This document shows, piece after piece, positions 51,501 to 53,559 of a stretch of 64,000 nt of DNA. A program made the position numbers and the translations under genes. The stretch is from Nemertoderma westbladi (taxonomy: Eukaryota; Xenacoelomorpha; Nemertodermatida; Nemertodermatidae), in NCBI GenBank assembly GCA_032718475.1, contig JAUCBJ010003058.1, positions 1 to 64,000 of the forward strand. The letters are read 5' to 3'. Numbering within the stretch: the stretch's first letter is position 1; every line of letters starts with the position of its first letter. The notes beneath the pieces were generated by a model. That model made no database searches. It was not told the DNA's origin and saw nothing but the letters and a program-made list of their open reading frames with translations.

Positions 51501-52155
51501 TAACAAAAAATTCAATTTATGAGTTTTATCTATTGTTGTATGTTTATATTTTATATAGTTTAGTATACTGTATATATATCTTTTTAAATAATCGATAAGC
51601 CCACAATAGCCTTCGGCAATTGAAACACAATGGATTATTTAATAATGAGATTAATTTAGTGGTGAACTGCTGACAGCTGACCAGCGGGGTCTGGCCAACC
51701 ATGTAATAAGGTTGAAATGATTTCCGAAAATATCGAGAATAATAATAACTGTTGTGTTGAGAAGAAATAGGTTGGTTTCAAGTTAATAGAGTGCTGGGCA
51801 AAACTGTTCATCTATCTATCATCAGTTATTTGCACATACCAACGGTGGTTTATCTTTACCCCCAAATTTAGTAAGAAATCTGGAGGGATATATGGCATTG
51901 ACTATTCCTTTTTGTCCATATAATAATATAATAAAAGTAATAAAACTGATAATAATTATTTCCAAAAGTGGTTTGGATAGACTTCTATGAATCGAAGGCC
52001 AGGACTCAAATCCCATGATGTATTTTCTTACGTACCCCGTGACTGTTGAAGGTCGCCGTTGAGAGACGTGCCTTTATAAGTATCAACTCATAAACTTTAG
52101 CGCCACAACTTTCCACTACTGAACGCAAAGCGAAATCTATTATAACTCCATACAT
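318..52155 (-). CDS. Gyc88E-like: Atypical soluble guanylate cyclase, Gyc88E-like (15 exons, 3' end off window)
   Basis: Joined exons (gene order): 52036-52155, 45989-46197, 44598-44788, 43224-43365, 40565-40685, 28320-28383, 26517-26580, 26160-26289, 17563-17709, 16964-17110, 13180-13342, 12798-12997, 12160-12296, 7655-7952, 318-524. All junctions are GT-AG, all phases match, giving 780 codons without a stop. Order: H-NOX about 1-175, H-NOX-associated domain 175-310, signalling helix 320-395, class III cyclase 397-580, low-complexity tail. The family makes cGMP from GTP in the cytosol as a dimer gated by a gas-binding heme. Seen: His104 in NLHEFF (proximal ligand position), Y133-x-S135-x-R137, PRYC with Cys519, Asn526 and Arg530. 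Odd: the two metal Asp positions are Ala407 and Glu451. Orthology to Gyc88E rather than other atypical forms is inferred from resemblance. The 3' end is not certain. Confidence 0.93.
525..1435. other. Intron 14 sequence with two poly-C runs
   Basis: No coding pattern or recognisable repeat, apart from C homopolymers at 1235-1248 and 1324-1346. Short open frames crossing the runs are chance. Confidence 0.5.
1436..2845 (+). mobile_element. LINE relic, reverse transcriptase part, broken by frameshifts
   Basis: The sequence matches the 3' half of the LINE at 13922-16811 almost base for base, from the [10 protein letters not shown] motif through the RT core (DFADDLGVL) to the C-terminal part ([24 protein letters not shown]). 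Several indels and stops break the frame, so it is dead. It is 5' truncated, as is common for LINEs. The last part runs into an AT microsatellite near 2810-2830. Confidence 0.9.
3253..3932. repeat. 28-bp minisatellite, about 24 copies
   Basis: The unit is CATCCATTCACATCTACCCT followed by ACTCGCCG. Copies are nearly identical; one unit lacks a T near 3311 and a few have CGCAG or AATCG variants. It lies in cyclase intron 14. No function is seen. Confidence 0.97.
3933..4569. other. Intron 14 sequence between satellites
   Basis: No gene, RNA or repeat recognised. Confidence 0.4.
4570..5866. repeat. 40-bp GC-rich satellite, about 32 copies, higher-order structure
   Basis: The unit is GGCCCGCCTTCTGGCTTCCA then TCCACCACACCCAAGGAGTC. 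Variant units recur at 240 bp: CGACCCG at 5020 and 5260, AATGAGTC at 5053 and 5293. This shows a six-unit block was duplicated. The unit has almost no stop codon in any frame, so open frames up to 465 codons appear on both strands; they are artefacts. At the right edge it decays into GCCGGAGTC motifs (5860-5905). Confidence 0.97.
6130..6600 (+). mobile_element. C-terminal tail of a retrotransposon polyprotein, frameshifted
   Basis: Plus-strand pieces in changing frames read [18 protein letters not shown], then [19 protein letters not shown], then [15 protein letters not shown] and LDEVFLLM. This order is typical of the C-terminus of a family of invertebrate RT-containing transposon proteins. 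Stops and frameshifts show it is dead. Exact clade is not certain. Confidence 0.6.
6725..7373. repeat. Repeated 14-mer with a perfect palindrome
   Basis: AACGCTGCAAAGTA and its complement form a perfect palindrome with one central base at 6725-6753. The 14-mer recurs at 6770-6783 and, with a change, at 7361-7374. Just before the last copy is CTCGCTGCGCTCGCTCGG, a small hairpin. It could be the ends of a small transposon, but no clear terminal duplication is seen. Confidence 0.5.
7655..7952 (-). CDS. Guanylate cyclase exon 14, disordered C-terminal tail
   Basis: 298 bp, acceptor ACATTTCAG, donor GTGAGT. One base completes Gln612, then 99 codons. The composition is Ser, Pro, Gln and Lys rich ([20 protein letters not shown]), with no globular pattern. 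Long tails after the cyclase domain occur in Gyc88E-type proteins. Exon status rests on matching phases at both ends and the open frame. Confidence 0.7.
7953..9009. other. Intron 13 unique sequence
   Basis: AT-rich, with a G run at 8171-8188. No exon with usable splice sites was found here. Confidence 0.4.
9010..12165. repeat. 46-bp minisatellite, about 68 copies, overlapping the exon 13 donor
   Basis: The unit is TTAGAACAATAGCATAGAAC then CTATGCTACATAATTACTGG then CACTTA. AGCATAG/CTATGCT forms a 7-bp hairpin in each unit. Higher-order variants (CCAAG, CATAT, CCTAG, CATGTT insertions) are interspersed. The last unit contains the 3' end and donor of cyclase exon 13. The first unit at 9056-9073 has the same 18 bases as that boundary. 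Inner units carry a G-to-A change that removes the donor GT. Confidence 0.95.
12160..12296 (-). CDS. Guanylate cyclase exon 13, end of cyclase domain
   Basis: The acceptor is CTTCACTCAG. It opens [15 protein letters not shown], the conserved closing strand, then a basic linker. The chosen donor is GTAAGT at 12159-12154 (137 bp, two bases left over), which joins exon 14 in frame. A weaker donor at 12220 would put exon 14 out of frame with an early stop. The donor lies inside the last unit of the 46-bp minisatellite. Confidence 0.85.
12798..12997 (-). CDS. Guanylate cyclase exon 12, base-recognition and transition-state segment
   Basis: 200 bp, acceptor GTTTCTAG, donor GTTTGA. It encodes [12 protein letters not shown] and [18 protein letters not shown]. 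Cys519 is at the guanine-selecting position, and Asn526 and Arg530 at the transition-state positions. The spacing (7 and 4) matches vertebrate beta1. The end EREPITVK joins GKGNM of the next exon, a conserved K-G-K-G junction. Confidence 0.97.
13180..13342 (-). CDS. Guanylate cyclase exon 11, second metal-site segment
   Basis: 163 bp, acceptor AATTACAG, donor GTTAGA, ending in one base that completes Gly500. It encodes [15 protein letters not shown]. The usual motif is E-T-I-G-D, so the second metal-binding Asp is Glu451. The remainder ([15 protein letters not shown]) follows the family pattern. Confidence 0.95.
13434..13921. repeat. 27-bp minisatellite, about 18 copies
   Basis: The unit is GTTATTGAAGTTATTGTTAT then ATACACA. 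As 27 is a multiple of three, several frames stay open; these are not genes. The same unit resumes at 16812, on the far side of the LINE. Confidence 0.97.
13922..16811 (-). mobile_element. LINE with intact ORF, inserted in the 27-bp minisatellite
   Basis: It starts (5') inside the endonuclease domain and ends (3') at CCGATCCTAGTAGTA next to the minisatellite. ATATACAC is present on both sides and may be the target duplication. It shares its 3' end with the 96-bp copy at 33022-33117. The uninterrupted frame suggests a fairly recent insertion. Clade (RTE- or CR1-like) is not assigned with confidence. Confidence 0.9.
13960..16806 (-). CDS. LINE endonuclease-reverse transcriptase, 948 codons
   Basis: This is a non-LTR retrotransposon protein: it nicks target DNA and copies its RNA there. 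Residues 1-230 are an APE-type endonuclease lacking the first strands: QEHR at the start is the Mg-binding Glu region, then FLGDFNA, and SDHRLIV near the end. The RT spans about 440-700: [36 protein letters not shown], and FADDLG as the catalytic box near 690. The C-terminal part has YLGSWIRK and [11 protein letters not shown]. The Met at 16806 is only the first available one; the true N-terminus is missing, so the copy cannot be fully functional. Confidence 0.92.
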   Translation of the reverse strand: MQEQEHRMQTGQTDEVLIKDMGGGWRLALASADDRGNGGIGLLMNPTAHAALDKIDQISNRIIRCHFSCSGRLAKKFPKVVLIVCYSPTSVAHVEEVENFYHNLQAATDGVDQHAFLTFLGDFNASLHQSPTSPWVYSNSVNRNSVHLQDFISGNGLFSAGTQFKKRTGKLWTHSGPSGHKSQIDHILFRRKYRSSIQDCNAFTLRPFSSDHRLIVAKVRLSLRASRTTKSALPRHDWSSLLQQPSVRSSFTLQLSNRYEALASEAADHCEGYTAFIEAVKLAAAETVPVYPRNRKRAPWTDNKIQKCRNDLHKAQKESRLKQTTAAKNAVKAASRSLNRQYSVNLQELINQQVDAINDADDSRQSSQAWKSINLLTGRKSQPTTKVKAESPADRLNGWKAHFEKLLNNDRVLPDNFIEVKVSESVLPDIPIGDISFAEVKAAAKSIKTNRASGVDGVPPEVFKIPECLKLIYPIIVDMYRTTRVPQEMKTNKLVPVPKKGNLTLYGSFRGISLISIAAKLYNRILLNRIRDPIERLLRGNQNGFRKGRGTMEPILALRRIIEELSKKKDRHLAVIFVDFFKAFDSVSRSRMFSILSLYGIPDEIIAAIRSVYDGSTTFVSTVDGDTEPFEVLWGVLQGDTLAPFLFIIVVDYVLRMSLDHHNDDGVMITPPTGSRSRGNPAKYLTDLDFADDLGVLSESLEGAQRLLSSLEHAASSVGLFINSRKTKILTVNFESPQQVCDRMSISSKDGMLEHVDDFCYLGSWIRKSGEDLRIRKGKAWAALNRLSRIWKSPRINRKLKVRLFRAAVVPVLLYGSPCWALTAEDTKSLDGTFTRMLRRVHCVKYNAHISNQTLYNIGGVSLVPPSLTLEQNRLRFAGHCFRREDQPVHNLVLWQPHGVNKHGGQPMTFLRRILKDTGLKDADDLANVMGDRELWRCNFVDKPAQHS
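16812..16860. repeat. 27-bp minisatellite, right part
   Basis: Nearly two units of the array at 13434-13921, in the same phase direction, directly beyond the 5' end of the LINE. Confidence 0.9.
16964..17110 (-). CDS. Guanylate cyclase exon 10, first metal-site segment
   Basis: 147 bp, phase 0 to 0, acceptor TTTACAG, donor GTACGT. It encodes residues 397-445: [17 protein letters not shown] to NKVYK. In active class III cyclases the residue after I/L-F-S is a metal-binding Asp; here it is Ala407. The next conserved Gly is Asp410. The rest of the fold pattern is kept. Confidence 0.95.
17111..17562. other. Cyclase intron 9
   Basis: 452 bp, AT-rich, nothing recognised besides the splice sites. 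Confidence 0.6.
17563..17709 (-). CDS. Guanylate cyclase exon 9, signalling helix to cyclase linker
   Basis: 147 bp, phase 0 to phase 0, acceptor CTGCTAAG, donor GTGAGT. It encodes residues 348-396: a charged helix, then [14 protein letters not shown] and a short loop ending in a Cys-containing SELC. The L-L-Y-Q-M-x-P signature is the conserved entry to the class III cyclase domain. Confidence 0.93.
17710..19256. other. Intron 8 sequence, right of exon 9
   Basis: AT-rich, with palindromic TTAATTAATAAATAT near 17870. No coding or transposon signal recognised. Confidence 0.4.
19257..20142. repeat. 21-bp AT-only satellite, about 42 copies
   Basis: The unit is AAAATATATAATAATAATAA plus T, very homogeneous, with one unit extended by two extra AAT near 19715. 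It lies about 460 bp past the HAT1 stop codon. Confidence 0.97.
20143..20603. other. HAT1 3' flank
   Basis: Probable HAT1 3' untranslated region. On the minus strand ATTAAA occurs near 20428; there is a C-rich run near 20318-20330. Confidence 0.4.
20604..21944 (-). CDS. HAT1: Histone acetyltransferase type B catalytic subunit, intronless
   Basis: 446 codons in one uninterrupted frame. HAT1 acetylates new histone H4 on Lys5 and Lys12 from acetyl-CoA, usually with an RbAp46/48 partner, in cytoplasm and nucleus. Residues 18-170 match the HAT1 N-terminal domain ([30 protein letters not shown]). The GNAT acetyl-CoA loop Q-R-R-G-L-G-A is at 232-238 after SQMLVLPPY. Glu260 in DITVEGP is at the general-base position. 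A helical C-terminal region follows to about 400. Residues 409-441 are a tandem of five to six GV-N-G-H-x-type hexapeptides, unusual for the family. It lies in cyclase intron 8 on the same strand. HAT1 genes of other animals are usually multi-exon, so a retrocopy is likely. No poly(A) relic or flanking duplication was seen. An ATTAAA polyadenylation-like signal is near 20428. Confidence 0.93.
   Translation of the reverse strand: MDVEGSYLDAYKSDSNTSVKLRLCQSEDDINNEFEFNPGFTHQIYGENETIFGYKDLRVELYYTAGSLDCYLGFTHGGALPTSSKSTDVDPDDPLTPLLEILPPNPVSNKDVFYEQVAKSTAEFKPPGQLITSWESRDKLNCEVYKAKISDPDVNAYYKKLQPFSLFFIETASYIDNEDDRWTIYLLFEKVRLPQGSTCWSVIGYITTYCYYGFPDHIRPRISQMLVLPPYQRRGLGARLLGAVYDDIISLPNVVDITVEGPDEEFQRVRDVVDCLRLSSLPSFQTRCLLNGFTSEMITEAQKVYKINRIQARRVYEILRLRDTNIHDDESFGEYRLNLKRRLYKPFMHKVALSNKLRAVMKPDDYKSTLALSDEVDIKLYLQSEFELLVKQYQHIVGKLTSGDAFLCNGVSGHSGVKGHSGVNGHAGVNGQAGVNGHSGITETMV
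21945..22431. repeat. HAT1 upstream flank with decayed tandem repeat
   Basis: 22185-22400 holds three or more diverged copies of a roughly 65-70-bp unit with TTGATTTCTGG, CTGTCAGACAG and TTCAAAATTTG. On the minus strand, TTTCAG and GCCTGCAG just above the HAT1 ATG could be acceptors of a 5' untranslated intron; not provable here. Confidence 0.5.
22432..22668. repeat. 66-bp minisatellite, left half
   Basis: Three and a half units with GGAAAGGAGCAGGTTACAGA, CTAACCAAAACAATAAAC and GGTCACTTTACCAAATGA. The array breaks at GGAAAGGA, where the inserted element starts, and resumes at 25150 with GAGCAGGTTAC. Confidence 0.92.
22669..25149. mobile_element. 2.48-kb non-coding element with terminal inverted repeats
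   Basis: The ends are CCCTGCAAACAAT at 22669 and ATTGTTTGCAGGG at 25149. Removing it restores GGAAAGGAGCAGG, the minisatellite unit, so this is a clean insertion. The duplication seems to be 2 bp (GA), though a one-base shift allows other readings. Both subterminal regions are full of AACATTATG, GTTATTTTAATGT and AACATTTTA motifs, which may bind a transposase. No transposase frame is present, so it is non-autonomous. Superfamily not assigned. Confidence 0.8.
25150..25610. repeat. 66-bp minisatellite, right half
   Basis: About seven units of the array at 22432-22668 (GAGCAGGTTACAGAGGCGGG then TTTTCTAACCAAAACAATAA). It continues after the inserted element and ends near AAACGGTCAGCCGG. Confidence 0.92.
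25743..25938. repeat. 98-bp tandem duplication
   Basis: Two copies (25743-25840, 25841-25938) start CTAATACCGGTACTGATAGC and end in GTAAAAAAAA. They differ at only a few positions, so the duplication is recent. The second runs directly into the hairpin that follows. Confidence 0.93.
25922..26033. repeat. Long inverted repeat, 43-bp perfect arms with a 7-nt loop
   Basis: Left arm 25931-25973, loop TATTGCG 25974-25980, right arm 25981-26023, perfectly complementary. With one bulged base the arms extend to 25922 and 26033 (52 pairs). Arms contain GGACATCATGAGTGATTTAA. It lies 127 bp past the exon 8 donor of the cyclase gene, so transcription gives a strong intronic hairpin. Confidence 0.95.
26160..26289 (-). 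CDS. Guanylate cyclase exon 8, start of the signalling helix
   Basis: The acceptor is TTAATTTCAG, the donor GTAAGC, ending phase 0. It encodes [20 protein letters not shown] and [17 protein letters not shown]. The I-N-D-L-x-x-H-D-x-x-R-D motif precedes the coiled-coil helix that passes the heme signal to the cyclase domain in this family. A plus-strand open frame over the same bases (26137-26373) is its shadow. Confidence 0.95.
26517..26580 (-). CDS. Guanylate cyclase exon 7, short H-NOX-associated exon
   Basis: The acceptor is CCAACTAG and the donor GTAGGT (64 bp, 2 bases in, 2 bases out). It encodes [20 protein letters not shown]. The L-x-G-Q-M and W-x-x-x-x-F-L-C-x-P motifs are shared across soluble guanylate cyclases. 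An in-frame TAG follows directly after the donor, which fixes the exon end. Confidence 0.9.
26581..27654. other. Intron 6, right part, with poly-C run
   Basis: The region holds a 28-base C run at 27496-27523. Short open frames at 26856-27374 show no homology that I recognise. Confidence 0.4.
27655..27992. mobile_element. Truncated copy of the mariner-like MITE
   Basis: It matches 37640-37970: AAAAGACGCGCAAGAC, ATAAGCCATGTGTGAAATGA, GTGACGTCAAATTTGTAGCA, GATTCAGGGCACCTTG. The left inverted repeat is missing; the right is diverged (CTAACAATTTTTTCGCG). Confidence 0.75.
28320..28383 (-). CDS. Guanylate cyclase exon 6, short H-NOX-associated exon
   Basis: It encodes 21 codons starting [11 protein letters not shown], flanked by acceptor TATTTTAG and donor GTAAGAAC. 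It begins in phase 0 after exon 5 and ends with one base. The N-N-x-F-E-L pattern fits the segment after the R-P motif in insect Gyc88E-type proteins. It lies at the left end of the 12-kb intron 5, which carries HAGH and several transposons. Confidence 0.85.
28697..28925 (-). repeat. Copia 3' LTR
   Basis: Reads on the minus strand to end ...AACA at 28697. Compared with the other LTR it has extra GGCCTACAG and GGCCTAT-type insertions, and a changed first dinucleotide (TT for TG). Confidence 0.88.
29607..30080 (-). pseudogene. Copia reverse transcriptase remnant (RVT_2)
   Basis: 157 codons with [35 protein letters not shown] and FKYIGFEI, the palm and thumb motifs of Copia RT. The catalytic box is SHIDD rather than Y-V-D-D. 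A frameshifted RNase H part follows at 28990-29600. The upstream RT half is disrupted. Confidence 0.88.
30775..31236 (-). pseudogene. Copia gag remnant
   Basis: 153 codons open, with [20 protein letters not shown] and [20 protein letters not shown], an acidic, helical gag-like N-terminal region seen in invertebrate Copia elements. It runs to a stop near 30775. Next, at 30572-30793, comes [13 protein letters not shown] with linker sequence that normally lies between integrase and RT, showing the deletion. Confidence 0.75.
31572..31779 (-). repeat. Copia 5' LTR
   Basis: 208 bp, TG...CA ends on the minus strand (TGTCAATATC to TGTTTAACA). Directly outside it lies ATTCC. Confidence 0.88.
31785..32305. 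other. Intron 5 segment
   Basis: 31840-32110 is more GC-rich than its surroundings and has open frames on both strands, but no family was recognised. Confidence 0.35.
32306..32446. repeat. Imperfect inverted repeat, MITE-like
   Basis: Left arm has TACATACTTG and CACTTTACAGTG, right arm CACTGTAAAGTACTTTGC and CAAGTATGTATGTA, with about 55 bases between. (GAGT) repeats lie in the loop. Confidence 0.6.
32573..32943. mobile_element. PIF/Harbinger-like MITE (371 bp, TAA target duplication)
   Basis: Ends are GGGGCCGTCCAAGTATGACG and CGTCATACTTGGACGGCCCC; TAA is on both sides (32570-32572, 32944-32946). The uninterrupted copy at 45.28 kb reads AATAAGTTAG, as expected for the empty site. Three-base TAA duplication and G-rich ends fit PIF/Harbinger. 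Inside are G runs and subterminal repeats with GATTTAGGGGAGGG. No protein. Confidence 0.88.
33022..33117 (-). mobile_element. 5'-truncated LINE tail, 96 bp, with 12-bp target duplication
   Basis: On the minus strand it matches the last bases of the LINE at 13922-16811 (GACAAGCCGGCACAGCATTC to CCGATCCTAG). TAGCTATACCCC occurs on both sides (33010-33021, 33118-33129). This gives the true 3' end of the LINE family. Confidence 0.85.
33212..33884. other. HAGH upstream region
   Basis: AT-rich, with GTGGTAACCAATGACG / CATCATTGGTTACCAC inverted at 33190-33243. No clear promoter element can be named. Confidence 0.4.
33885..34054 (+). CDS. HAGH: HAGH exon 1
   Basis: It starts at ATG 33885 (context [25 protein letters not shown] matches the N-terminal strand of the family) and ends with two bases before donor GTGAGT. 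The split falls inside the metal motif: THHH is here and LDHSGG is completed by exon 2. Confidence 0.9.
33885..37247 (+). CDS. HAGH: Hydroxyacylglutathione hydrolase (glyoxalase II), two exons
   Basis: Exons 33885-34054 and 36488-37247 (309 residues). The enzyme splits S-D-lactoylglutathione to lactate and glutathione, the last step of methylglyoxal detoxification. It is a metallo-beta-lactamase fold with a binuclear metal site. Ligands seen: THHHLDH (His54, His56, Asp58, His59), His111 in TPAHTQG, Asp137 in TGDTLF, His178 in PGHEF. The C-terminal HAGH domain includes NPFMRV. It is about 50 residues longer than the usual cytosolic form; the extra length includes PSESDEQQ near 122-129 and an acidic/basic tail. 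No targeting peptide is seen at this start. It lies in cyclase intron 5 on the opposite strand. A more distant HAGH-like paralogue is possible. Confidence 0.93.
34513..34615. repeat. Tandem duplication of about 50 bp in the HAGH intron
   Basis: AAGCTTGCGTTGCAAGGATT then CTAAATA...AACAAAATATAAGA occurs twice, followed by a third start GAAAGCTTGCGCGACGCAAG. Confidence 0.85.
34690..35200 (-). mobile_element. Second LINE family, reverse transcriptase relic
   Basis: The minus strand reads [20 protein letters not shown] and [18 protein letters not shown], then a frameshifted C-terminal region ending in [13 protein letters not shown]. This is an RT fragment related to, but distinct from, the LINE at 13.9-16.8 kb. 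It lies in the HAGH intron. Confidence 0.8.
35201..36487. other. Rest of HAGH intron
   Basis: Nothing recognised. A GC-richer block at 36100-36300 has a short minus-strand open frame without known homology. Confidence 0.4.
36488..37247 (+). CDS. HAGH: HAGH exon 2
   Basis: The acceptor is GTTACTACAG. One base completes Leu57, then 252 codons to TGA at 37245-37247. It holds Asp58, His59, His111, Asp137 and His178 and the whole C-terminal helical domain. The intron between the exons is 2.4 kb and carries a LINE relic. Confidence 0.95.
37438..37973. mobile_element. Mariner-like MITE with about 80-bp inverted repeats and TA target site
   Basis: Left end GGGTTGGTGCGCG, AAATTGTTGGGCTAGAAACA, GGTAACAAGGTGCCCTGAAT; right end is the complement (ATTCAGGGCACCTTGTTACC to CACCAACCC). 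TA lies on both sides. The middle (ATAAGCCACGTGTGAAATGA, GTGACGTCAAATCTGTAGCA) is non-coding and shared with 27655-27992. It sits 190 bp past the HAGH stop codon. Confidence 0.85.
37974..39649. other. Intron 5, right part
   Basis: AT-rich. TGGTGGCCTTCAAAATGA occurs twice (38162, 39300), which hints at an old repeat. No gene seen. Confidence 0.4.
39650..39905. repeat. 41-bp tandem repeat, about five copies
   Basis: Unit CACAAATGACAATAATGACA then AATAGATAACATGTAAGATA plus T. Edge copies are diverged. Confidence 0.88.
40565..40685 (-). CDS. Guanylate cyclase exon 5, H-NOX-associated domain middle
   Basis: The acceptor is CCTAAACAG and the donor GTAAGT. One base completes the codon opened by exon 4, then 40 codons end phase 0. 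It encodes [20 protein letters not shown] and [14 protein letters not shown], matching the family pattern of a Gly/Leu-rich strand followed by an F-x-x-x-R-P segment. Without it, exons 4 and 6 do not join in frame. Confidence 0.9.
41000..41310. repeat. Tandem repeat of GTGTCCATTTA units
   Basis: Alternating versions of a roughly 31-bp unit: AACAGTGTCCATTTAAATAT with CGAGTATCCGT, and GTGTCCATTTATATGACCAT with TATCCTT. The pair makes a 62-bp higher-order unit. It ends at the LINE relic at 41340. Confidence 0.85.
41340..41880 (+). mobile_element. LINE relic (same family as 13922-16811)
   Basis: It begins at the codons for MEPILA-like sequence and runs to the region after LNSKKT. It includes [15 protein letters not shown] and a DLADDLGVL version of the catalytic box. 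Frames break before 41450; both ends are truncated. Confidence 0.88.
41881..43223. other. Intron 4, right part
   Basis: G run at 42113-42130. A plus-strand open stretch at 42555-42770 ([15 protein letters not shown]) has no known homology or clear splice sites. Confidence 0.4.
43224..43365 (-). CDS. Guanylate cyclase exon 4, H-NOX-associated domain start
   Basis: The acceptor is TTTGTTTCAG and the donor GTAAGA. It enters after one base carried from exon 3 and leaves two bases for exon 5. It encodes [10 protein letters not shown], a basic Ser/Pro linker, then [10 protein letters not shown]. The F-P-F-x-I-V pattern is the hallmark opening strand of the sGC H-NOXA/PAS-like domain. Confidence 0.92.
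43366..44597. other. Cyclase intron 3
   Basis: AT-rich with ATATGATATG repeats near 44148. Contains a tRNA-like segment (next entry). Confidence 0.5.
44480..44576 (-). repeat. tRNA-like fragment, probably SINE-derived
   Basis: The minus strand has GCTCTAGTGGTGACA (A-box-like) and GGTTCGATCCC (B box, 44523-44513) at tRNA spacing. The anticodon arm would need an 8-base loop and the acceptor stem does not pair, so it is not a working tRNA gene. Confidence 0.5.
44598..44788 (-). CDS. Guanylate cyclase exon 3, heme-binding YxSxR motif (residues 111-173)
   Basis: The acceptor is ATTTTAG, the donor GTAAGT, and it ends phase 1. It encodes YPQMRR, then [12 protein letters not shown] with Tyr133, Ser135 and Arg137, which in H-NOX proteins hold the heme propionates. 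Tyr143 falls ten residues after Tyr133, in the position of Ile145 of beta1, without gaps. The following GQIREIS helix is typical of the atypical cyclases. Confidence 0.95.
44951..45116. repeat. 15-bp minisatellite, left arm
   Basis: About eleven units of CGGACAATTCCGACC with TTGCG, TTGGG and TTCCG variants. It is the reverse complement of the array at 45474-45680. Confidence 0.93.
45202..45430. repeat. Interspersed repeat copy B, uninterrupted
   Basis: Matches 32489-33211 without the two insertions there. A perfect hairpin AAGTAATGTCC / GGACATTACTT follows at about 45435-45463. Confidence 0.85.
45474..45680. repeat. 15-bp minisatellite, right arm
   Basis: About fourteen units of GGTCGGAATTGTCCG, with variants. 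The orientation is opposite to 44951-45116, so the pair can fold back on itself around copy B of the repeat. Confidence 0.93.
45989..46197 (-). CDS. Guanylate cyclase exon 2, H-NOX core with proximal histidine (residues 41-109)
   Basis: The acceptor is TTTTTTCCAG and the donor GTAATG. It encodes the H-NOX stretch with [20 protein letters not shown] and [10 protein letters not shown]. His104 in LHE is at the position of the proximal heme ligand (His105 in vertebrate beta1). It ends with two bases (AG) that join the next exon to give Ser110 and then YPQM, as in the family. Confidence 0.95.
46545..47003 (+). mobile_element. LINE relic (same family), strongly decayed
   Basis: From [13 protein letters not shown] (catalytic box lost) to the region of [10 protein letters not shown] and DGT. 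Matches 14430-14790 of the intact copy in reverse. Many indels. Confidence 0.82.
47245..47330. repeat. 86-bp hairpin with 18-bp perfect arms
   Basis: TTATAATTATACTATGGC at 47245-47262 and its exact complement at 47313-47330. The loop contains a (GT)n stretch. MITE-like in size, at the edge of the Gypsy fragment. Confidence 0.85.
47331..48290 (+). mobile_element. Ty3/Gypsy polyprotein relic, RNase H end to integrase
   Basis: [16 protein letters not shown] marks the end of Gypsy RNase H. Then [18 protein letters not shown] and, in another frame, [15 protein letters not shown] and [17 protein letters not shown] give integrase core motifs. Stops and frameshifts throughout. No LTR found. Confidence 0.8.
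48291..48789. other. Intron 1 segment
   Basis: No gene or repeat recognised. Confidence 0.4.
48790..48952. repeat. AGGTAC hexamer array with mirrored flanks
   Basis: (AGGTAC)n at 48839-48912, bounded by TATTGTACAGGTACAGGTAC and GTACCTGTACTATTCTATTG. GTAC is self-complementary, so many pairings are possible. Confidence 0.9.
48953..52035. other. Rest of intron 1
   Basis: C run 50540-50557; small inverted repeats around GCAGTATACT and GCGATACTGCTTGGCAGTAT (50380-50445); CCAGTGGCGTAGCCAGCATT at 50639, a motif common at transposon ends; (GTCT)n at 51120-51480. No exon found. Confidence 0.5.
52036..52155 (-). CDS. Guanylate cyclase exon 1 (residues 1-40)
   Basis: It starts at ATG 52155 with M-Y-G, the usual first residues of sGC beta-type H-NOX domains, and ends phase 0 at donor GTACGTAAG. 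It is too short to stand out as an open frame. It was recognised from the MYG start, the alpha-helical pattern that follows, the good donor and the in-phase join to the exon at 46197. A TATAAAA lies only about 10 bases upstream of the ATG, too close to be a normal TATA box for this start. Confidence 0.85.
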
Positions 52156-53559
52156 TGCACTTCTTTTATATTGAGTTGTGTATGTTGTGGTTAATTGAAT
52201 TGAACCAGATAGAAAATGGAGGCCTATATGTATGTATGTAGACTATTAATTTGAAAAATAGATAACTCTAAAGGTGGTGCACAAAGCTACCTCATAATGT
52301 ATACTGTTTACAAAGAAAACTAATATAGTGCTCAAAGTTAACTAATATACAGTAATTCACAATACTGTAGTTCACAAAATGGATAAGTTAAACATTTGCG
52401 TGATTTGTACCTAAATATAAATACAAATAGCTGCATTATTTTTTTTATGAAAGGAATGGTTTTTTCAGTCCTATATAATGTATCGCGTAGGTAAATAAAT
52501 GATTATATATCCTGCTACAATAATTATAAACAACATACCAAATTTTATAAGAATTCAGTAGCGTTTGAAGATTATTAATTACTTTCAAGAAGAGATAATA
52601 AAACTTTAATAAAACTTTAATAACACTTTAATAAAACTTTAATAAAACTTTAATAAAACTTGATAATAAATGAAGATAATAATATTTTTACCTTATAAGC
52701 AACATAACATAGTCCTGCTACTCACAATTCTCTTTGTATATGTCTTATTAAATATTGAGGCAATCACTACTTGTTTTTATGACCATAATTATTGTTTAGA
52801 TTCACTTTTATTTATCTTATTTTAGAGAAGAAATACAGCTGATTATAATGTAGATCAAAAGATAAAGCAATCAATAATTAATTTTTAATTAATGGTGCAT
52901 TCCAATGGCAAGGGTAATTCCTTTCAAAGGAAATTCTTGAAATTCTTTGATGTATATAGTTAGGAACCGCAAGTTGCTTATTGTCATAAGTATGTAAGCT
53001 CTGAATTTAATTTGAGTTAGTTCATATTCAATATCAAATTATTCCAAAAAGCCCTAACGATTTTCCTACCTTTTAACACTGGTACACCCTAAATCAAAGG
53101 TAACTCGCAATTTTACAGACTCATAGGGTCAGGGGTCTAGCAATGGGATGTTCTGATGGGCAAACCGATCGATCAAACTCGACTAATCTAAAAGGAATCT
53201 CTCAAGGAATATCCTACACCACAGTCTCTACACTCTGGGAGTGTCGAGATTCAGTTGGCAGAGGGGTCTAGGAATCGGATGTTCTGATTGGCTAATACTG
53301 AACCATCACATACTATAAATATTCTGCACATATTTTTTTCAAGGCCATATTTTATGGTCTCTGGGTTTTATTGGAATTTTTTTCGTTTTTAAAAAGTTAA
53401 TTAAATTAATGTGTCCAGTACAGAAATTAAAATAACCTGAACACCCCCCAAATGACCCTCTGCTGCATCGTTTTTTGGGGGCTGTATGGGTCATTTCTCA
53501 TCATTTTGAAGTTTGATAATGAGTTTTCGGATTTATTTATCATTTATTTTATTTCCTAG
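52156..53559. other. Upstream region of the cyclase gene
   Basis: Likely 5' untranslated and promoter region, AT-rich. (TTTAATAAAAC)n near 52600-52660. A diverged repeat with AGGGGTCTAG and GGGATGTTCTGAT occurs at 53130 and 53255. No core promoter can be named. Confidence 0.4.
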
